From: a virus
Direction: 5' to 3' (one strand)
DNA length: 45,858 nucleotides
IMG/VR virus record: IMGVR_UViG_3300033571_004214
Location: 1-45,858 of that record
In this document: positions 26,595 to 34,151 of the stretch, one piece after another
How the letters are laid out: each line of letters begins with the position of its first letter
Numbering within the stretch: the stretch's first letter is position 1
Notes under the pieces: model-generated
The model's database searches: none
Seen by the model: only the letters and a program-made list of their open reading frames with translations
Told to the model about the DNA's origin: nothing
Translations under genes and position numbers: made by a program

Positions 26595-27065
26595 ATGTTA
26601 ATAACTTATATGAAAGTATATCATTTTGACATCGATCCACCAGCCACCACGCACCAGTCCGCGCTCAGAATTATGAGGCGCAAGGACGGCACATCTTTTG
26701 TAGGAAAGATGAAAAAGTCGGATGCCAAGGTCTGGGAAACTAAATTTGAACTCGCGCTTAAATCCCAGAAGCCTGAACAATTTCTTTGTGAAGGTAAGCC
26801 GATCAAGATCACGGTTGGACTGTTTTATAAGCCACCAGCATCTAGACCCTGTCGGGACATTGAGTGGAAGGTAACTAAGCCTGACGCTGACAATGTAGTT
26901 AAGATCATACTAGATCAGTTAGTTAAGTCTGGATACATTGAAGCAGATCAAAAGATCGCCCACCTCAACATTATGAAATTAGAGTGGGACGCTGGAGGTT
27001 TTATTGAACTGATCATCGATGAGTGCAAGCCATTCAGCAGGGTCACTATTGAGCCTCTCCGCTGA
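26595..27065 (+). CDS. rusA: RusA-type Holliday junction resolvase
   Basis: 156 residues (or 151 from the second ATG at 26610, which fits the family N-terminus better). The signature is TKPDADNVVKIILDQLV (K95, D97, D99, N100, K103, D107) followed by SGYIEADQKIAHL (D118), the metal and DNA-cleavage motif of RusA. It cuts four-way junctions made by recombination and by replication before packaging. It lies alone on the plus strand amid leftward genes. Its last 20 bases overlap the 3' end of the dnaC-like gene tail to tail. Confidence 0.85.
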   Translation: MLITYMKVYHFDIDPPATTHQSALRIMRRKDGTSFVGKMKKSDAKVWETKFELALKSQKPEQFLCEGKPIKITVGLFYKPPASRPCRDIEWKVTKPDADNVVKIILDQLVKSGYIEADQKIAHLNIMKLEWDAGGFIELIIDECKPFSRVTIEPLR

Positions 27066-27717
27066 AGTCAAAGAACTCTCTCAGTCTCGCCACAAATGCG
27101 AGTCCAGTTTCCTGATCTGGGAATTTTTGAGCCAGCGTATTGCCGTTGTAATTAGTGGTTATAATCGTTGGTCGCTTGTACGCGGTGCGCTCGTCTAGGA
27201 TCTGGAACAGGCACGACTGAGTACGGTCCGTGAGTTTCTCTTTGCCGAGATCATCGATGAACAGGAACTTAGCGCCTGCCCATCCATCCACGACCTTGTG
27301 CCAGTTACCGCGCTGGAACCCTTCCTGAAGCGCGTATTCAATATCGCGCATCGTTAGCGTGGTGATCTTGATCTTAGCATCGTTAAGCCTACGGCAGATC
27401 TCCCAAGCGGTTCGACTCTTTCCAAGTCGCGTGGTACCGTGGATTAGCAAATGACCTTTGCCGATCATAGGTGTCCAAGTTCTGGATAGGTTAGCCAAGC
27501 GCGCTGGCAATCTATCTGGATCGGTGTCCGCGTAGATCGGAGGCACAAAGAATGATTGAGCAACTGATCTCTCAGATTCTTCTTTGGCGAACTGCGCGTT
27601 AGCCCAGTCGATACATTCCTTGTTCTGACAGATCTTGGCTATTGGAAACACGATCCCATTAAACTCAAGCGCGCGGATCTCAGATCCACAACACTCGCAA
27701 GCGCCTTTAGAATCCAC
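27046..27717 (-). CDS. DnaC-like helicase loader (AAA+ ATPase)
   Basis: 223 residues. The N-terminus carries a zinc-knuckle-like set of Cys (C7, C10, C30, C35). Walker A is GTTRLGKS (94-101) and Walker B FLFIDDLG (151-158); TIITTNYNG is the sensor-1 region. This is the arrangement of DnaC / IstB-type ATPases, which in phages load the host replicative helicase. The start lies inside the end of the upstream initiator-like gene (11-base overlap), the classic initiator plus loader pair. With no phage polymerase seen, this module probably recruits host replication proteins. Confidence 0.8.
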   Translation of the reverse strand: MDSKGACECCGSEIRALEFNGIVFPIAKICQNKECIDWANAQFAKEESERSVAQSFFVPPIYADTDPDRLPARLANLSRTWTPMIGKGHLLIHGTTRLGKSRTAWEICRRLNDAKIKITTLTMRDIEYALQEGFQRGNWHKVVDGWAGAKFLFIDDLGKEKLTDRTQSCLFQILDERTAYKRPTIITTNYNGNTLAQKFPDQETGLAFVARLREFFDFSGEAQ

Positions 27718-28390
27718 CTTTGTGATCCTCCGATGTTAATGGTTTCTTGGTAGCGCCTGCTTTTCTAGTCGGGAACAATCCATACCAGCCCGATCGGATC
27801 GATGCGTCTACCATCTCCTTAGCCATAGCGCCAAAACTTAATCCGTGTTTAATCGCTTCGTTCTTAACCGTTTCAATATTACCCTCTAAGGCTCGTTGGG
27901 TTAATGGGCGCTTGATCTCTTTTCTATGGTCCAAGAATTCCTTAAATGCTTTCTCTGCTACCGCATCTAGATCCACTTTTAATTTAACAAATCCAATTGA
28001 TAACGATGCATCTCCCCTGTTGTTAATATACTTTATATTATCTCCTATACTATTGGTGGCAGTATTCTGCCTAGGGGGTAGGATCTTTTCCTCCACCCTA
28101 GTAGGATCTTTCCTGCCTGTCGAATAGACCGTTGAGATCATACGCTGACCATCGGTAGACCATCTACGGACAACATTAGCCTGCTCAAGCCGACCTAGGT
28201 ACTCGCGGATCTGGCGCTCTCCTACCCCCAAGGTGTCAGCCAAGTAAGAGTTTGAAGCCCAGCACCCAGTGCCACGATCCAAAGCGTCTATAACCCCAGC
28301 CAGAACCTTTTCCGTTATGGTAAGATCCTCGCGGAGCCAGAGTTCACGCGGTATGAATATACCGACAAATCCTAAAGAAGGGTTATCCAT
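27707..28390 (-). CDS. Replication initiator-like protein with helix-turn-helix
   Basis: 227 residues. Residues about 20-90 form a winged helix (LTITEKVLAGVIDALDRG; NSYLADTLGVGERQIREYLG; LEQANVVRRW), a middle linker is low-complexity, and the C-terminal 80 residues are helical (FKEFLDHRKEIKRPLTQRAL). An HTH_36-like N-terminus followed by a small helical domain and a downstream helicase loader is the pattern of phage O-type or DnaD/DnaA-like initiators. If so it should bind the origin; the repeat array at 39894-40091 is a candidate. Confidence 0.65.
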   Translation of the reverse strand: MDNPSLGFVGIFIPRELWLREDLTITEKVLAGVIDALDRGTGCWASNSYLADTLGVGERQIREYLGRLEQANVVRRWSTDGQRMISTVYSTGRKDPTRVEEKILPPRQNTATNSIGDNIKYINNRGDASLSIGFVKLKVDLDAVAEKAFKEFLDHRKEIKRPLTQRALEGNIETVKNEAIKHGLSFGAMAKEMVDASIRSGWYGLFPTRKAGATKKPLTSEDHKGGF

Positions 28391-28391
28391 A

Positions 28392-28670
28392 TTATTTTGT
28401 AAGTTTGATTACGCGGTTACGACCATCGTATTGATGGTACTCGATCAGCCCAGCCTTCCTGAGCGCGGTGATCGATGCGGTGATATAGCGAGGGGTAACA
28501 CCAAATAATTCAGATGCCTCCCGATTAGATACCTTGACGATATCGTCCTTAGCCTTGGTCTTCAAGTAAGCGTGGACTAAGGCAAAGAAGTATTTGCCAT
28601 TGAGCGCGCGGATCGTGGACAGGCTAACAGGGAATACTGGATCCCACTTGTACATAAGGTTCTCTTTCAT
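28392..28670 (-). CDS. Winged-helix DNA-binding protein
   Basis: 92 residues: MYKWDPVFPVSLSTIRALNG, then a helix-turn-helix (VSNREASELFGVTPRYITAS) and a wing (LRKAGLIEYHQYDGRNRVIK). It is similar in plan to the first domain of the downstream initiator-like protein, so the two may be related or interact. The start overlaps the exonuclease stop (TAATG) and the stop is one base from the next start. Likely a regulator or replication accessory. Confidence 0.6.
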   Translation of the reverse strand: MKENLMYKWDPVFPVSLSTIRALNGKYFFALVHAYLKTKAKDDIVKVSNREASELFGVTPRYITASITALRKAGLIEYHQYDGRNRVIKLTK

Positions 28671-29473
28671 TACGCTTCAAGAATTAGAATTTCGTTAGCG
28701 GAGTACGCTGGGTATACTCCAGTTTCAGTGGCTTCTTTCCACTGGGCAAACGCGTTAGCGCGGATCATATCCCACTTGTTAAGGGTATGTGAATCAAGTG
28801 AATAACATCCAATCGCCCAAGGTGTTTCTTTCTCTACGGCTATAAAAACAAACTTAGTTTGATCGTTACCAATCCCTGCTTTTCTAGCCAGATCTAAATA
28901 ATGGCTAGCCTGTAGGGCATATGAGTACTTAAAGATCTCTCTGCGGAACCCAAATGGGTCAGCCGTCAAAGTTGACTTGATATCCCAGATCGTGTTAGTC
29001 TCAGGGTCAAACAGATCAAAGCGCGCCTTGATGTTCAGTCCGTTGTCAGACTTGGCAAATAGGCTGACCTCTGGAGATCCATTGCGTAGAGCCTGACTGA
29101 ACAGTGGGTTGGCTCTGAGCGCCTGAGAGATCGCGAGCGTGGCGCTTGCATCGTCAGCGCTAATCAGGGTCTTGCCTGCGTTAGCCTGTTGGAAGTCGGC
29201 ATAGATCGCTTTGCCTTGGGTGGTTCTACGATCAACGACTGGCGCTACAACGAACTGAGCCTTGTACTTTTCAGGCTCAAGCGTGGCGGTATGGATCGCG
29301 GTACCTAGTACCTGTTCCTTAGAAGGCTCAGGCTTGGGCGCGGATAAATACGCGTGTAAGTGCGCTGGTGATTTTAATAGGTGAGAGATCAACGATTTTG
29401 AAAGCGCGGATCTGCGGTGGTATTCGTCAGCGTCCATTGTGTAGGACACCTCGATCGGATTGGGATTAATCAT
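28670..29473 (-). CDS. RecE / exonuclease VIII-like PD-(D/E)XK nuclease
   Basis: 267 residues. Family features are LSKSLISHLLKSPAHLHAYL (N-terminal helix), GTAIHTATLEP (G57, H61), E135, RFDLFD (D153), WDIKST (D164, K166) and YALQASHYLDLA (Q188, Y192). This is the DUF3799 / RecE-type fold that digests one strand of double-stranded DNA to give tails for annealing. Its natural partner is the Rad52-like protein encoded at 31157 on the other strand. It is the first gene of the leftward operon, nine bases from the predicted start of its transcript. Confidence 0.8.
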   Translation of the reverse strand: MINPNPIEVSYTMDADEYHRRSALSKSLISHLLKSPAHLHAYLSAPKPEPSKEQVLGTAIHTATLEPEKYKAQFVVAPVVDRRTTQGKAIYADFQQANAGKTLISADDASATLAISQALRANPLFSQALRNGSPEVSLFAKSDNGLNIKARFDLFDPETNTIWDIKSTLTADPFGFRREIFKYSYALQASHYLDLARKAGIGNDQTKFVFIAVEKETPWAIGCYSLDSHTLNKWDMIRANAFAQWKEATETGVYPAYSANEILILEA

Positions 29474-29488
29474 TAGGAAGGACTGCGG

Positions 29489-29516
29489 ATTAGAACGAGT
29501 ATTCCTATCCTGTCAA
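29489..29516 (-). promoter_or_regulatory. Promoter for the leftward replication operon
   Basis: On the minus strand, TTGACA (29516-29511), a 16-base spacer and TCTAAT (29494-29489) make a near-consensus sigma-70-type promoter. The exonuclease ATG at 29473 would lie about nine bases from the transcript start. It is back to back with the rightward promoter at 29545. Confidence 0.6.
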
Positions 29517-29544
29517 CAGTGTAATGCAAAATAATGAATCACGC

Positions 29545-29573
29545 TTGACACATCGTGCAACATATGATCTTAT
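29545..29573 (+). promoter_or_regulatory. Phage promoter 1 of the repeated early family
   Basis: TTGACA, a 17-base spacer ending in CATATGA, then TCTTAT. It belongs to a set of six sites that share even spacer bases (see 32490, 34101, 36688, 37858, 38890). It would drive the coupled operon 29595-32454. Confidence 0.7.
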
Positions 29574-29594
29574 GCCAGAGTATCCAATATACTT

Positions 29595-30020
29595 ATGGCT
29601 AATAAATTGTTTCCCACAACCACAATTCTCGTCCCGATCGAGGGCGAGATCACATCGATAGATGGCTCTAAACGAAAGTTTATTGTCGAGTCGGAGTACA
29701 CCGTTACTCTGGACGATCATAAAAATTCTGCTGAGCCTAGATACTCAGGAAATTTATTTCATATTTCCAGAGTGCGCTTTATCGTAACCTGCAATTCATC
29801 CTTAGATTACAGGGATGTTAAGTTCATCGACTCATCTGAGTTCTCTGCTAAGCGCGCGTTCGACATTGCGTCCGATTCGATTTCAGCAATGGCTCAGGAT
29901 CATCAAGACGATCAGGATGCAAAATCAGTGATCGGAATTGTTTTAACAAAACGATTAAACAAAACCCACCGCAAGATCGCGATCAACCAACTTCTAAAAA
30001 AATGCGGATTCTCCTTCTAA
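29595..30020 (+). CDS. Hypothetical early protein
   Basis: 141 residues, first gene after promoter 29545. It has a beta-rich N-terminal half (TTTILVPIEGEITSIDGSKR; FIVESEYTVTLDDHKN; HISRVRFIVTCNSSLDYRDV) and a helical C-terminal half (FDIASDSISAMAQDHQDD). I do not recognise it. It overlaps the lysozyme-like gene by 19 bases. No Shine-Dalgarno precedes it. Confidence 0.6.
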   Translation: MANKLFPTTTILVPIEGEITSIDGSKRKFIVESEYTVTLDDHKNSAEPRYSGNLFHISRVRFIVTCNSSLDYRDVKFIDSSEFSAKRAFDIASDSISAMAQDHQDDQDAKSVIGIVLTKRLNKTHRKIAINQLLKKCGFSF

Positions 30021-30439
30021 CATTCCTGTTAGCGATCAGCGCTAAAGCATCCATAGTAACCGATGAATTCGTTACTAATGTAGGCATTATAGAATCCAAT
30101 TTAAATTATAATGCGGTTGGGGACAAAGGATTTGCAAAGGGCGCGTGGCAGATGTGGCGCATATCGTGGAACGAGATCAGTCGGATCAGAAAGACTCGCG
30201 GAGATATGGCATATGACTATGACCTTTACGCGACCGATCCAACCGTATCTAGGGTCTACGCTACAGAATACCTTAAGTGGTGCGAATCTCAGTTTGCTAG
30301 AAAATCGGGAAGACAACCTAGTTTTCAGGAAATTTATTTTGTATTTAATGCTGGGATAGGTCGGGTAGCCAAACTAAATTTCGATCTAAATAACGCGCCA
30401 ACCGTAACCAAACGCGCCTGCGCTAAATTAAACAAATGA
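30002..30439 (+). CDS. Secreted lysozyme / transglycosylase-like protein (candidate endolysin)
   Basis: 145 residues with an N-terminal signal sequence (MRILLLTFLLAISAKA, about 17 residues). The mature part begins with the GH23-like motif VGIIESNLNYNAVGDKG, with E31 as likely catalytic acid, then GAWQMWRISWNEI, YATEYLKWCE and FNAGIGRVA, matching the lytic transglycosylase core. It would be exported to the periplasm to cut peptidoglycan. It lies in the early DNA-metabolism operon rather than beside the holin-like genes at 23692-24716, which is odd for an endolysin. Confidence 0.65.
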   Translation: MRILLLTFLLAISAKASIVTDEFVTNVGIIESNLNYNAVGDKGFAKGAWQMWRISWNEISRIRKTRGDMAYDYDLYATDPTVSRVYATEYLKWCESQFARKSGRQPSFQEIYFVFNAGIGRVAKLNFDLNNAPTVTKRACAKLNK

Positions 30440-30888
30440 AGCGCCCAACCTACGAGACGGACGGTCACCTAGAGGACGAGGAAAAGACGATCGAGGTGAT
30501 CGAGACTTGCTGGGGAGTGATCGCCAAGAAGACCCCTAAGTACTACAAGATCGACTACGCGATCTGCGATATGTCCAACGAGATCGTGGGCTGGATCGAG
30601 ATCCGCGGAAAGACTTTTCCTAGGAGCCAGTACGCGACTTTCTACACATCGCTAGAAAAGTATATGAGCATCTGCCGATTCCAGTACGCGACTGGCAAGC
30701 CTGCTTACTTGGTGGTCAAGTGGACCGATGGGATCTTCATCTACCGCGTAAGCCCACGCGATCCGTCCACGCGCAAGATCACGATCGGTGGGCGCACCGT
30801 GGTATCGCGCGGTGACGATCAGGACATCGAGCCTGTGATCCACATCCCAGTAAATGAATTCACTCCGATCGGATCCACCGAACTATGA
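30436..30888 (+). CDS. Possible PD-(D/E)XK-type nuclease
   Basis: 150 residues, ATGA overlap with both neighbours. The pattern KIDYAICDMSNEIVGWIEIR (D then E with a following K), a long helix (FYTSLEKYMSICRFQYATG) and AYLVVKWTDGIFIYRV resembles the core of restriction-enzyme-like nucleases, where D and E-x-K bind metal. The exact E-x-K spacing is off (EIRGK), so this is a suggestion. Its DNA is packed with GATC (16 by hand in 453 bp). Confidence 0.5.
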   Translation: MKRPTYETDGHLEDEEKTIEVIETCWGVIAKKTPKYYKIDYAICDMSNEIVGWIEIRGKTFPRSQYATFYTSLEKYMSICRFQYATGKPAYLVVKWTDGIFIYRVSPRDPSTRKITIGGRTVVSRGDDQDIEPVIHIPVNEFTPIGSTEL

Positions 30889-31160
30889 AGCCTGAGCAAT
30901 ACGATAGCCCTACGCGCTGGATCCTGCAATCGTCCAAGCCCGATCAAGTACATTTGGTCGATGTCTCGTCCTTTAATTTTAATGGCGAGTGTTCCTGCGA
31001 GGATTTCTCTTGCGTTAAGATCAAAGCAATCGAGCGCAATGAAAAGCGCGGACCAAAGACTCAGTGTAAACATATTCTCTATGTGCGCGAGTACCTTGCC
31101 GACATATTTATCCAAGCGCTTAACGCGACAAAAGAAATTTCCAATCCCGAAAACAAATGA
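30885..31160 (+). CDS. SWIM zinc-finger protein
   Basis: 91 residues with the SWIM pattern CxC...CxH: C36-S-C38 in NGECSCEDFSC and C61-K-H63 in TQCKHILYVREYL. SWIM modules bind DNA or mediate protein contacts and occur in Rad51-partner and transposase proteins. The gene directly precedes, and is coupled by ATGA to, the Rad52-like annealing protein, so it may assist recombination. Confidence 0.7.
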   Translation: MKPEQYDSPTRWILQSSKPDQVHLVDVSSFNFNGECSCEDFSCVKIKAIERNEKRGPKTQCKHILYVREYLADIFIQALNATKEISNPENK

Positions 31161-31969
31161 GCAATACAAAACTACAACAACTGCGCGCACCGTTCCCACC
31201 TGATCGGATCGAGTGGCGCATTCAATCCTGCGGTACTAAGTCTGACGGATCCGTCTGGGCAAAGTGCTTAGCCTACATCGATAACCGATCCGCTATGGAA
31301 CGACTCGATGAAGTCTACGGAGAAGAGTGGAGCCACAAAGAAGAATTCAAGCAGATCGGATCGGGCGCGGTTTGCACCGTGACGATCTCGATCGCTGGAT
31401 CTAGATCCGTGTGCGGATCCTGCGAGGTCGAACTCAACAAATCCGATGACATCGATCCATTTAAGTCAGGCGCGTCAGGCGCGATGAAGCGCGCGGTCGT
31501 TAACCTAGGCATAGGTCGATATCTATACTCGTTGCCTGAGGCTTGGGCGGTGATCTCCGATGATGGGATCTACGCAGGCAAGACTAAGGACGGCACTAGA
31601 TTTAAGTGGAACCCTCCAGTGTTATCGGGTGTGCCTGTCTACGGCACCGCGCTGGATCAGATCCCTGAGCCTGTTAAGCGCACCGTCAAGAAAGCGATCG
31701 AGCAGGCTCCAGCCGAGTCACCTGATCTAGCGCCAGCAGGATCCGACTGGAAGTCTGTCGTGATCCCTTTTGGGAAGATGGCAGGAAAGACCTTAGGGTC
31801 ATTGCCAGAAAACAGTTTAAAGTGGTGGCAGGATAACTACCAGCCAAAGCCTTACCGTGGCGCGATCAGCGACAAGGATCGTACATTCCGCGAGGCACTC
31901 GATGCATCGATGGGTGGATCTACTCAGTCAACCGCTCAACCTGAGGATACTGAAGATGTCCCCTTCTAA
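31157..31969 (+). CDS. Rad52/22-like single-strand annealing protein
   Basis: 270 residues. The N-terminus LQQLRAPFPPDRIEWRIQSC and AYIDNRSAMERLDEVYGEEW, followed by TVSIA-type strands and FKSGASGAMKRAVVNLGIGR, is the hallmark of phage Rad52-like annealing proteins. The C-terminal 80 residues form a second module after a Pro/Ala linker (VIPFGKMAGKTLGSLPENSL; WWQDNYQPKP) that resembles the small tail domain found on some exonucleases (DUF3820-like). Its exonuclease partner is transcribed in the opposite direction from 29473. The pair gives the phage its own recombination pathway. Confidence 0.8.
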   Translation: MSNTKLQQLRAPFPPDRIEWRIQSCGTKSDGSVWAKCLAYIDNRSAMERLDEVYGEEWSHKEEFKQIGSGAVCTVTISIAGSRSVCGSCEVELNKSDDIDPFKSGASGAMKRAVVNLGIGRYLYSLPEAWAVISDDGIYAGKTKDGTRFKWNPPVLSGVPVYGTALDQIPEPVKRTVKKAIEQAPAESPDLAPAGSDWKSVVIPFGKMAGKTLGSLPENSLKWWQDNYQPKPYRGAISDKDRTFREALDASMGGSTQSTAQPEDTEDVPF

Positions 31970-32291
31970 GAAAAAAGTTAAGCGCGCGGTTAAGAAAAAA
32001 GTTAGATCTAAAAAAGCGGATCCAGTTTCTGCGTACCGTAAGTTCGTTGCCGAGGATAATCCTGACGCGTTGTTTTTAGATCCTGCTTCTACTTACGACT
32101 GGGCGATCATCGGTAAGACTCACGGATCTAACGCGGTCGCGGTGTACGATTACCAATTGATCGTGTACCAACTTTGCTCACAAGAAAAGATGAGCGAGGA
32201 AGAAGCGATCGATCACATCGAGTACAACATTCTTGGATCCATCGGATCGGAAAACTATCCGATCATAACCTCTCACGATTATGTCCAGTAA
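31956..32291 (+). CDS. Basic-tailed hypothetical protein
   Basis: 111 residues starting at the ATG at 31956, inside the end of the annealing gene (14-base overlap). An earlier in-frame ATG at 31857 would add residues read from that gene's other frame and is unlikely. A Lys/Arg-rich N-terminus (SPSKKKVKRAVKKKVRSKK) precedes a compact alpha/beta domain (STYDWAIIGKTHGSNAVAVY; LIVYQLCSQEKMSEEEAIDH). The basic tail suggests nucleic-acid binding. It belongs to the recombination operon. Confidence 0.6.
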   Translation: MSPSKKKVKRAVKKKVRSKKADPVSAYRKFVAEDNPDALFLDPASTYDWAIIGKTHGSNAVAVYDYQLIVYQLCSQEKMSEEEAIDHIEYNILGSIGSENYPIITSHDYVQ

Positions 32292-32454
32292 CAAAAAGAT
32301 TCCTGCGCGTAAATGGAAACAGATCCGACTCCATCCAGAGGAAGAACGCGCGGTCCGTGAGTTTGCCGAGCAGTCTGGGCTTTCCTACCCTAGCGCGATC
32401 CGTCAGATCATCCGCGCTGGGCTGGGCAAGGGCAATATATACCGAAAACCCTAG
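32281..32454 (+). CDS. Ribbon-helix-helix (CopG-like) regulator, 57 residues
   Basis: 57 residues, overlapping the previous stop by 11 bases. It reads WKQIRLHPEEERAVREFAEQ, then SGLSYPSAIRQIIRAGLG: one strand, two helices, with the spacing of ribbon-helix-helix DNA-binding proteins such as CopG/Arc. It is the last gene of the operon and the next phage promoter (32490) follows within 40 bases, so it could repress that family of promoters. This target is speculation. Confidence 0.65.
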   Translation: MSSNKKIPARKWKQIRLHPEEERAVREFAEQSGLSYPSAIRQIIRAGLGKGNIYRKP

Positions 32455-32489
32455 CAAATACCCCAATTGCTAGTTTTTAAAAAAAGATG

Positions 32490-32517
32490 TTGCATATCGT
32501 TGCACATATGATCTACT
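32490..32517 (+). promoter_or_regulatory. Phage promoter 2 of the repeated early family
   Basis: TTGCAT, a 16-base spacer ending CATATGA, then TCTACT. It lies in the 84-base gap before 32539, which otherwise holds an A/T-rich run (32473-32485) that might act as an UP-like element. Confidence 0.6.
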
Positions 32518-32538
32518 GGAGATCTTCCCATCACACCT

Positions 32539-32964
32539 ATGATTAAATCCATAAGCAGAGATTCACAGATCACGATCGTTGGCATATCTACTATTGCCGA
32601 CAAAGACTCGACCGCTCCACGCGTTTGGGTTGACGGATCTAAATACACCTACGAGTTCTACATCGCTGGTCACATCACCGATGATAAAGATCTCACATTC
32701 GGTGCGCTCGCTACCGCTCAGGTTCAAACCTTCAGCGATATCGAAAACACTCAAGTGGTAATGACCACATCCGTCACCGTTATCGGGATCCGTGGGATCA
32801 CCGACATCAATGACGGATCCGAATTAGAGAACGAAAATTCCTCTAGCGCTCGTAACCGTGCGCGCCTTGACGAATTGCTTCACGATCAGATCCGCGATCC
32901 TAAAGTCCAAAAGCAAATCACGATCGCGCTAGTCGCTCGTCACCTCCGCGCTCGCGGTCTGTAA
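32539..32964 (+). CDS. Hypothetical early protein
   Basis: 141 residues, first gene after promoter 32490. The N-terminal 90 residues are beta-rich (ITIVGISTIADKDSTAPRVW; GSKYTYEFYIAGHITDDKDL; VVMTTSVTVIGIRGITDI) and the C-terminus is helical and charged (RNRARLDELLHDQIRDPKVQ). A GSKYTYEF segment recalls GSEYTYKF near the end of the protein at 35628, possibly a shared module. No Shine-Dalgarno; the leader is A/C/T-rich. Confidence 0.6.
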   Translation: MIKSISRDSQITIVGISTIADKDSTAPRVWVDGSKYTYEFYIAGHITDDKDLTFGALATAQVQTFSDIENTQVVMTTSVTVIGIRGITDINDGSELENENSSSARNRARLDELLHDQIRDPKVQKQITIALVARHLRARGL

Positions 32965-32989
32965 TTTCCACCCAGCACCTACGCATATG
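32962..32989 (+). repeat. 28-bp stop-to-start leader repeat, copy A
   Basis: The bases from the TAA of one gene through the ATG of the next (TAATTTCCACCC...CATATG) are identical to 38317-38344. A shorter relative lies at 39231-39254, and 34587-34594 starts the same way. It contains no Shine-Dalgarno sequence. Confidence 0.85.
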
Positions 32990-33337
32990 CTATCCAAGAA
33001 GAAATTAACTCCAGCCTTCCGCATTGACGGTCGCACTGGATCCGTAACTGAGATCGCGATCGGTGAGTACACCACGATCTACAAGCACCTAGGACCCGAT
33101 GTGGACACCTTCACCTGTGTCCAGTTCAACGACAAGGGCGATACCCTTTTCTTGGACGATAACGGTCTGCTCCAAGAGGATCTACACCACTGGTTCTTCC
33201 TCACTGAAGGCGGTCTAATGCAATTCGTTGGCAACGCGGTTGTACTTGGATCCAATTCTAAAACTGGTCACAGTGTTGCTCCAAAGATCTCACTAGCCGA
33301 TCTCAAGAAACTTGTGATCGTAAACGAACTTAACTAA
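32987..33337 (+). CDS. Small protein, possibly DUF3846-like
   Basis: 116 residues. The layout EYTTIYKHLGPDVDTFTCVQ, then DTLFLDDNGLLQEDLHHWFF, then FVGNAVVLGSNSKTGHS resembles the DUF3846 family of phage and plasmid proteins (strand, loop, aspartate/asparagine-rich segment, then a Gly-Asn-x-Val turn). That match is from memory and tentative. The start is set by the 28-bp leader repeat. Confidence 0.55.
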   Translation: MLSKKKLTPAFRIDGRTGSVTEIAIGEYTTIYKHLGPDVDTFTCVQFNDKGDTLFLDDNGLLQEDLHHWFFLTEGGLMQFVGNAVVLGSNSKTGHSVAPKISLADLKKLVIVNELN

Positions 33338-33344
33338 TACACCT

Positions 33345-33713
33345 ATGGACAAACTAACACAACTCACACAACGCGCTCGCGCGCTCGCCAACATCCTCAG
33401 CGCTCCGATCGGATCCGCTGGCGATGATTACCTAACACCAGCCCAGCGATCCAAAGCCGAGGCTGAACTCACCGCGATCCACATCGAGATCGTGTCGATC
33501 GAAAATGAATTCGAGCCTGAGATCTATCTCAGCCCGACCGAGGTCGCTCAGTTCGTTTACGGTATGCACGGTGATCCGTCCTACGCGCAAGCGCAGGCGA
33601 TCGTCAAAGAGGTGAAGTCTAACCCTCACCTGTACCTGACCACTGGATCCGCTGGCGCTAACTTTGGTCGCATCCTTGCGATCGCAGGCGAAAGCCCTGA
33701 CATCGATGAATAA
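33345..33713 (+). CDS. Hypothetical early protein, helical
   Basis: 122 residues. It starts 8 bases after the previous stop with leader acacctATG. The first 60 residues are helical and Ala/Arg-rich (LTQRARALANILSAPIG; EAELTAIHIEIVSIENEF), followed by YLSPTEVAQFVYGMHGDP and a Gly/Ala-rich end. GATC is extremely frequent in this gene and the next (about 29 in 33345-34030 by hand). Function unknown. Confidence 0.6.
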   Translation: MDKLTQLTQRARALANILSAPIGSAGDDYLTPAQRSKAEAELTAIHIEIVSIENEFEPEIYLSPTEVAQFVYGMHGDPSYAQAQAIVKEVKSNPHLYLTTGSAGANFGRILAIAGESPDIDE

Positions 33714-34089
33714 CTGGTACGCACAGTCTCCAGAGGACACCGCGATCTGGGATCTACTCGCTAGATCTAGACGCAAGATCGAGGCGCTGGGTGGATCCCT
33801 AGCGCTTACGATCCCCGACTGGTACATCGGTGTTACCCAGCGCGCTGACGGTCCGATCTATCTCCTGATCAGCCCCGACAAGACGATCGTGGCGCGCGGA
33901 TCGGGCAAGACATTCCAAGACTCGTTCGGATCTCAGATCTGGATCGCGTTCGAGCGGATCACCAAGATCCGTCCAACCGTGCCTAGTAGCCTGATGCCTC
34001 AGATCGATGGGATCGATCTAGCCAAGGACCATTTAACCCCTCCAGTCTACGGTGTATTGCTCCGCGATATCACCCAGTGGATCGACTAA
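33706..34089 (+). CDS. Hypothetical early protein
   Basis: 127 residues from the ATG at 33706, which overlaps the previous stop (ATGAATAA). An in-frame ATG at 33664 exists but lies inside the previous gene. The protein is alpha/beta (SRRKIEALGGSLALTIPDWY; DGPIYLLISPDKTIVARGSG; GSQIWIAFERITKIRP). Every Gly-Ser and most X-Ile pairs I looked at are coded to contain GATC. Function unknown; early takeover or anti-host roles are possible. Confidence 0.6.
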   Translation: MNNWYAQSPEDTAIWDLLARSRRKIEALGGSLALTIPDWYIGVTQRADGPIYLLISPDKTIVARGSGKTFQDSFGSQIWIAFERITKIRPTVPSSLMPQIDGIDLAKDHLTPPVYGVLLRDITQWID

Positions 34090-34100
34090 TTTCTCAGTGC

Positions 34101-34129
34101 TTGACATTCACTGGAACATATGATCTACT
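34101..34129 (+). promoter_or_regulatory. Phage promoter 3 of the repeated early family
   Basis: TTGACA, a 17-base spacer (GGAACATATGA at its end), then TCTACT. Its position inside the upstream extension of the next reading frame fixes that gene's start at 34152. Confidence 0.75.
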
Positions 34130-34151
34130 GTCCTCCTTCCCTACTACAACA

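Noticed and set aside
33664-34151. Earlier in-frame start codons for the genes at 33706 and 34152
   Set aside because: The upstream extensions lie inside the previous gene or across promoter 34101-34129, and downstream starts fit the coupled or leader patterns better.
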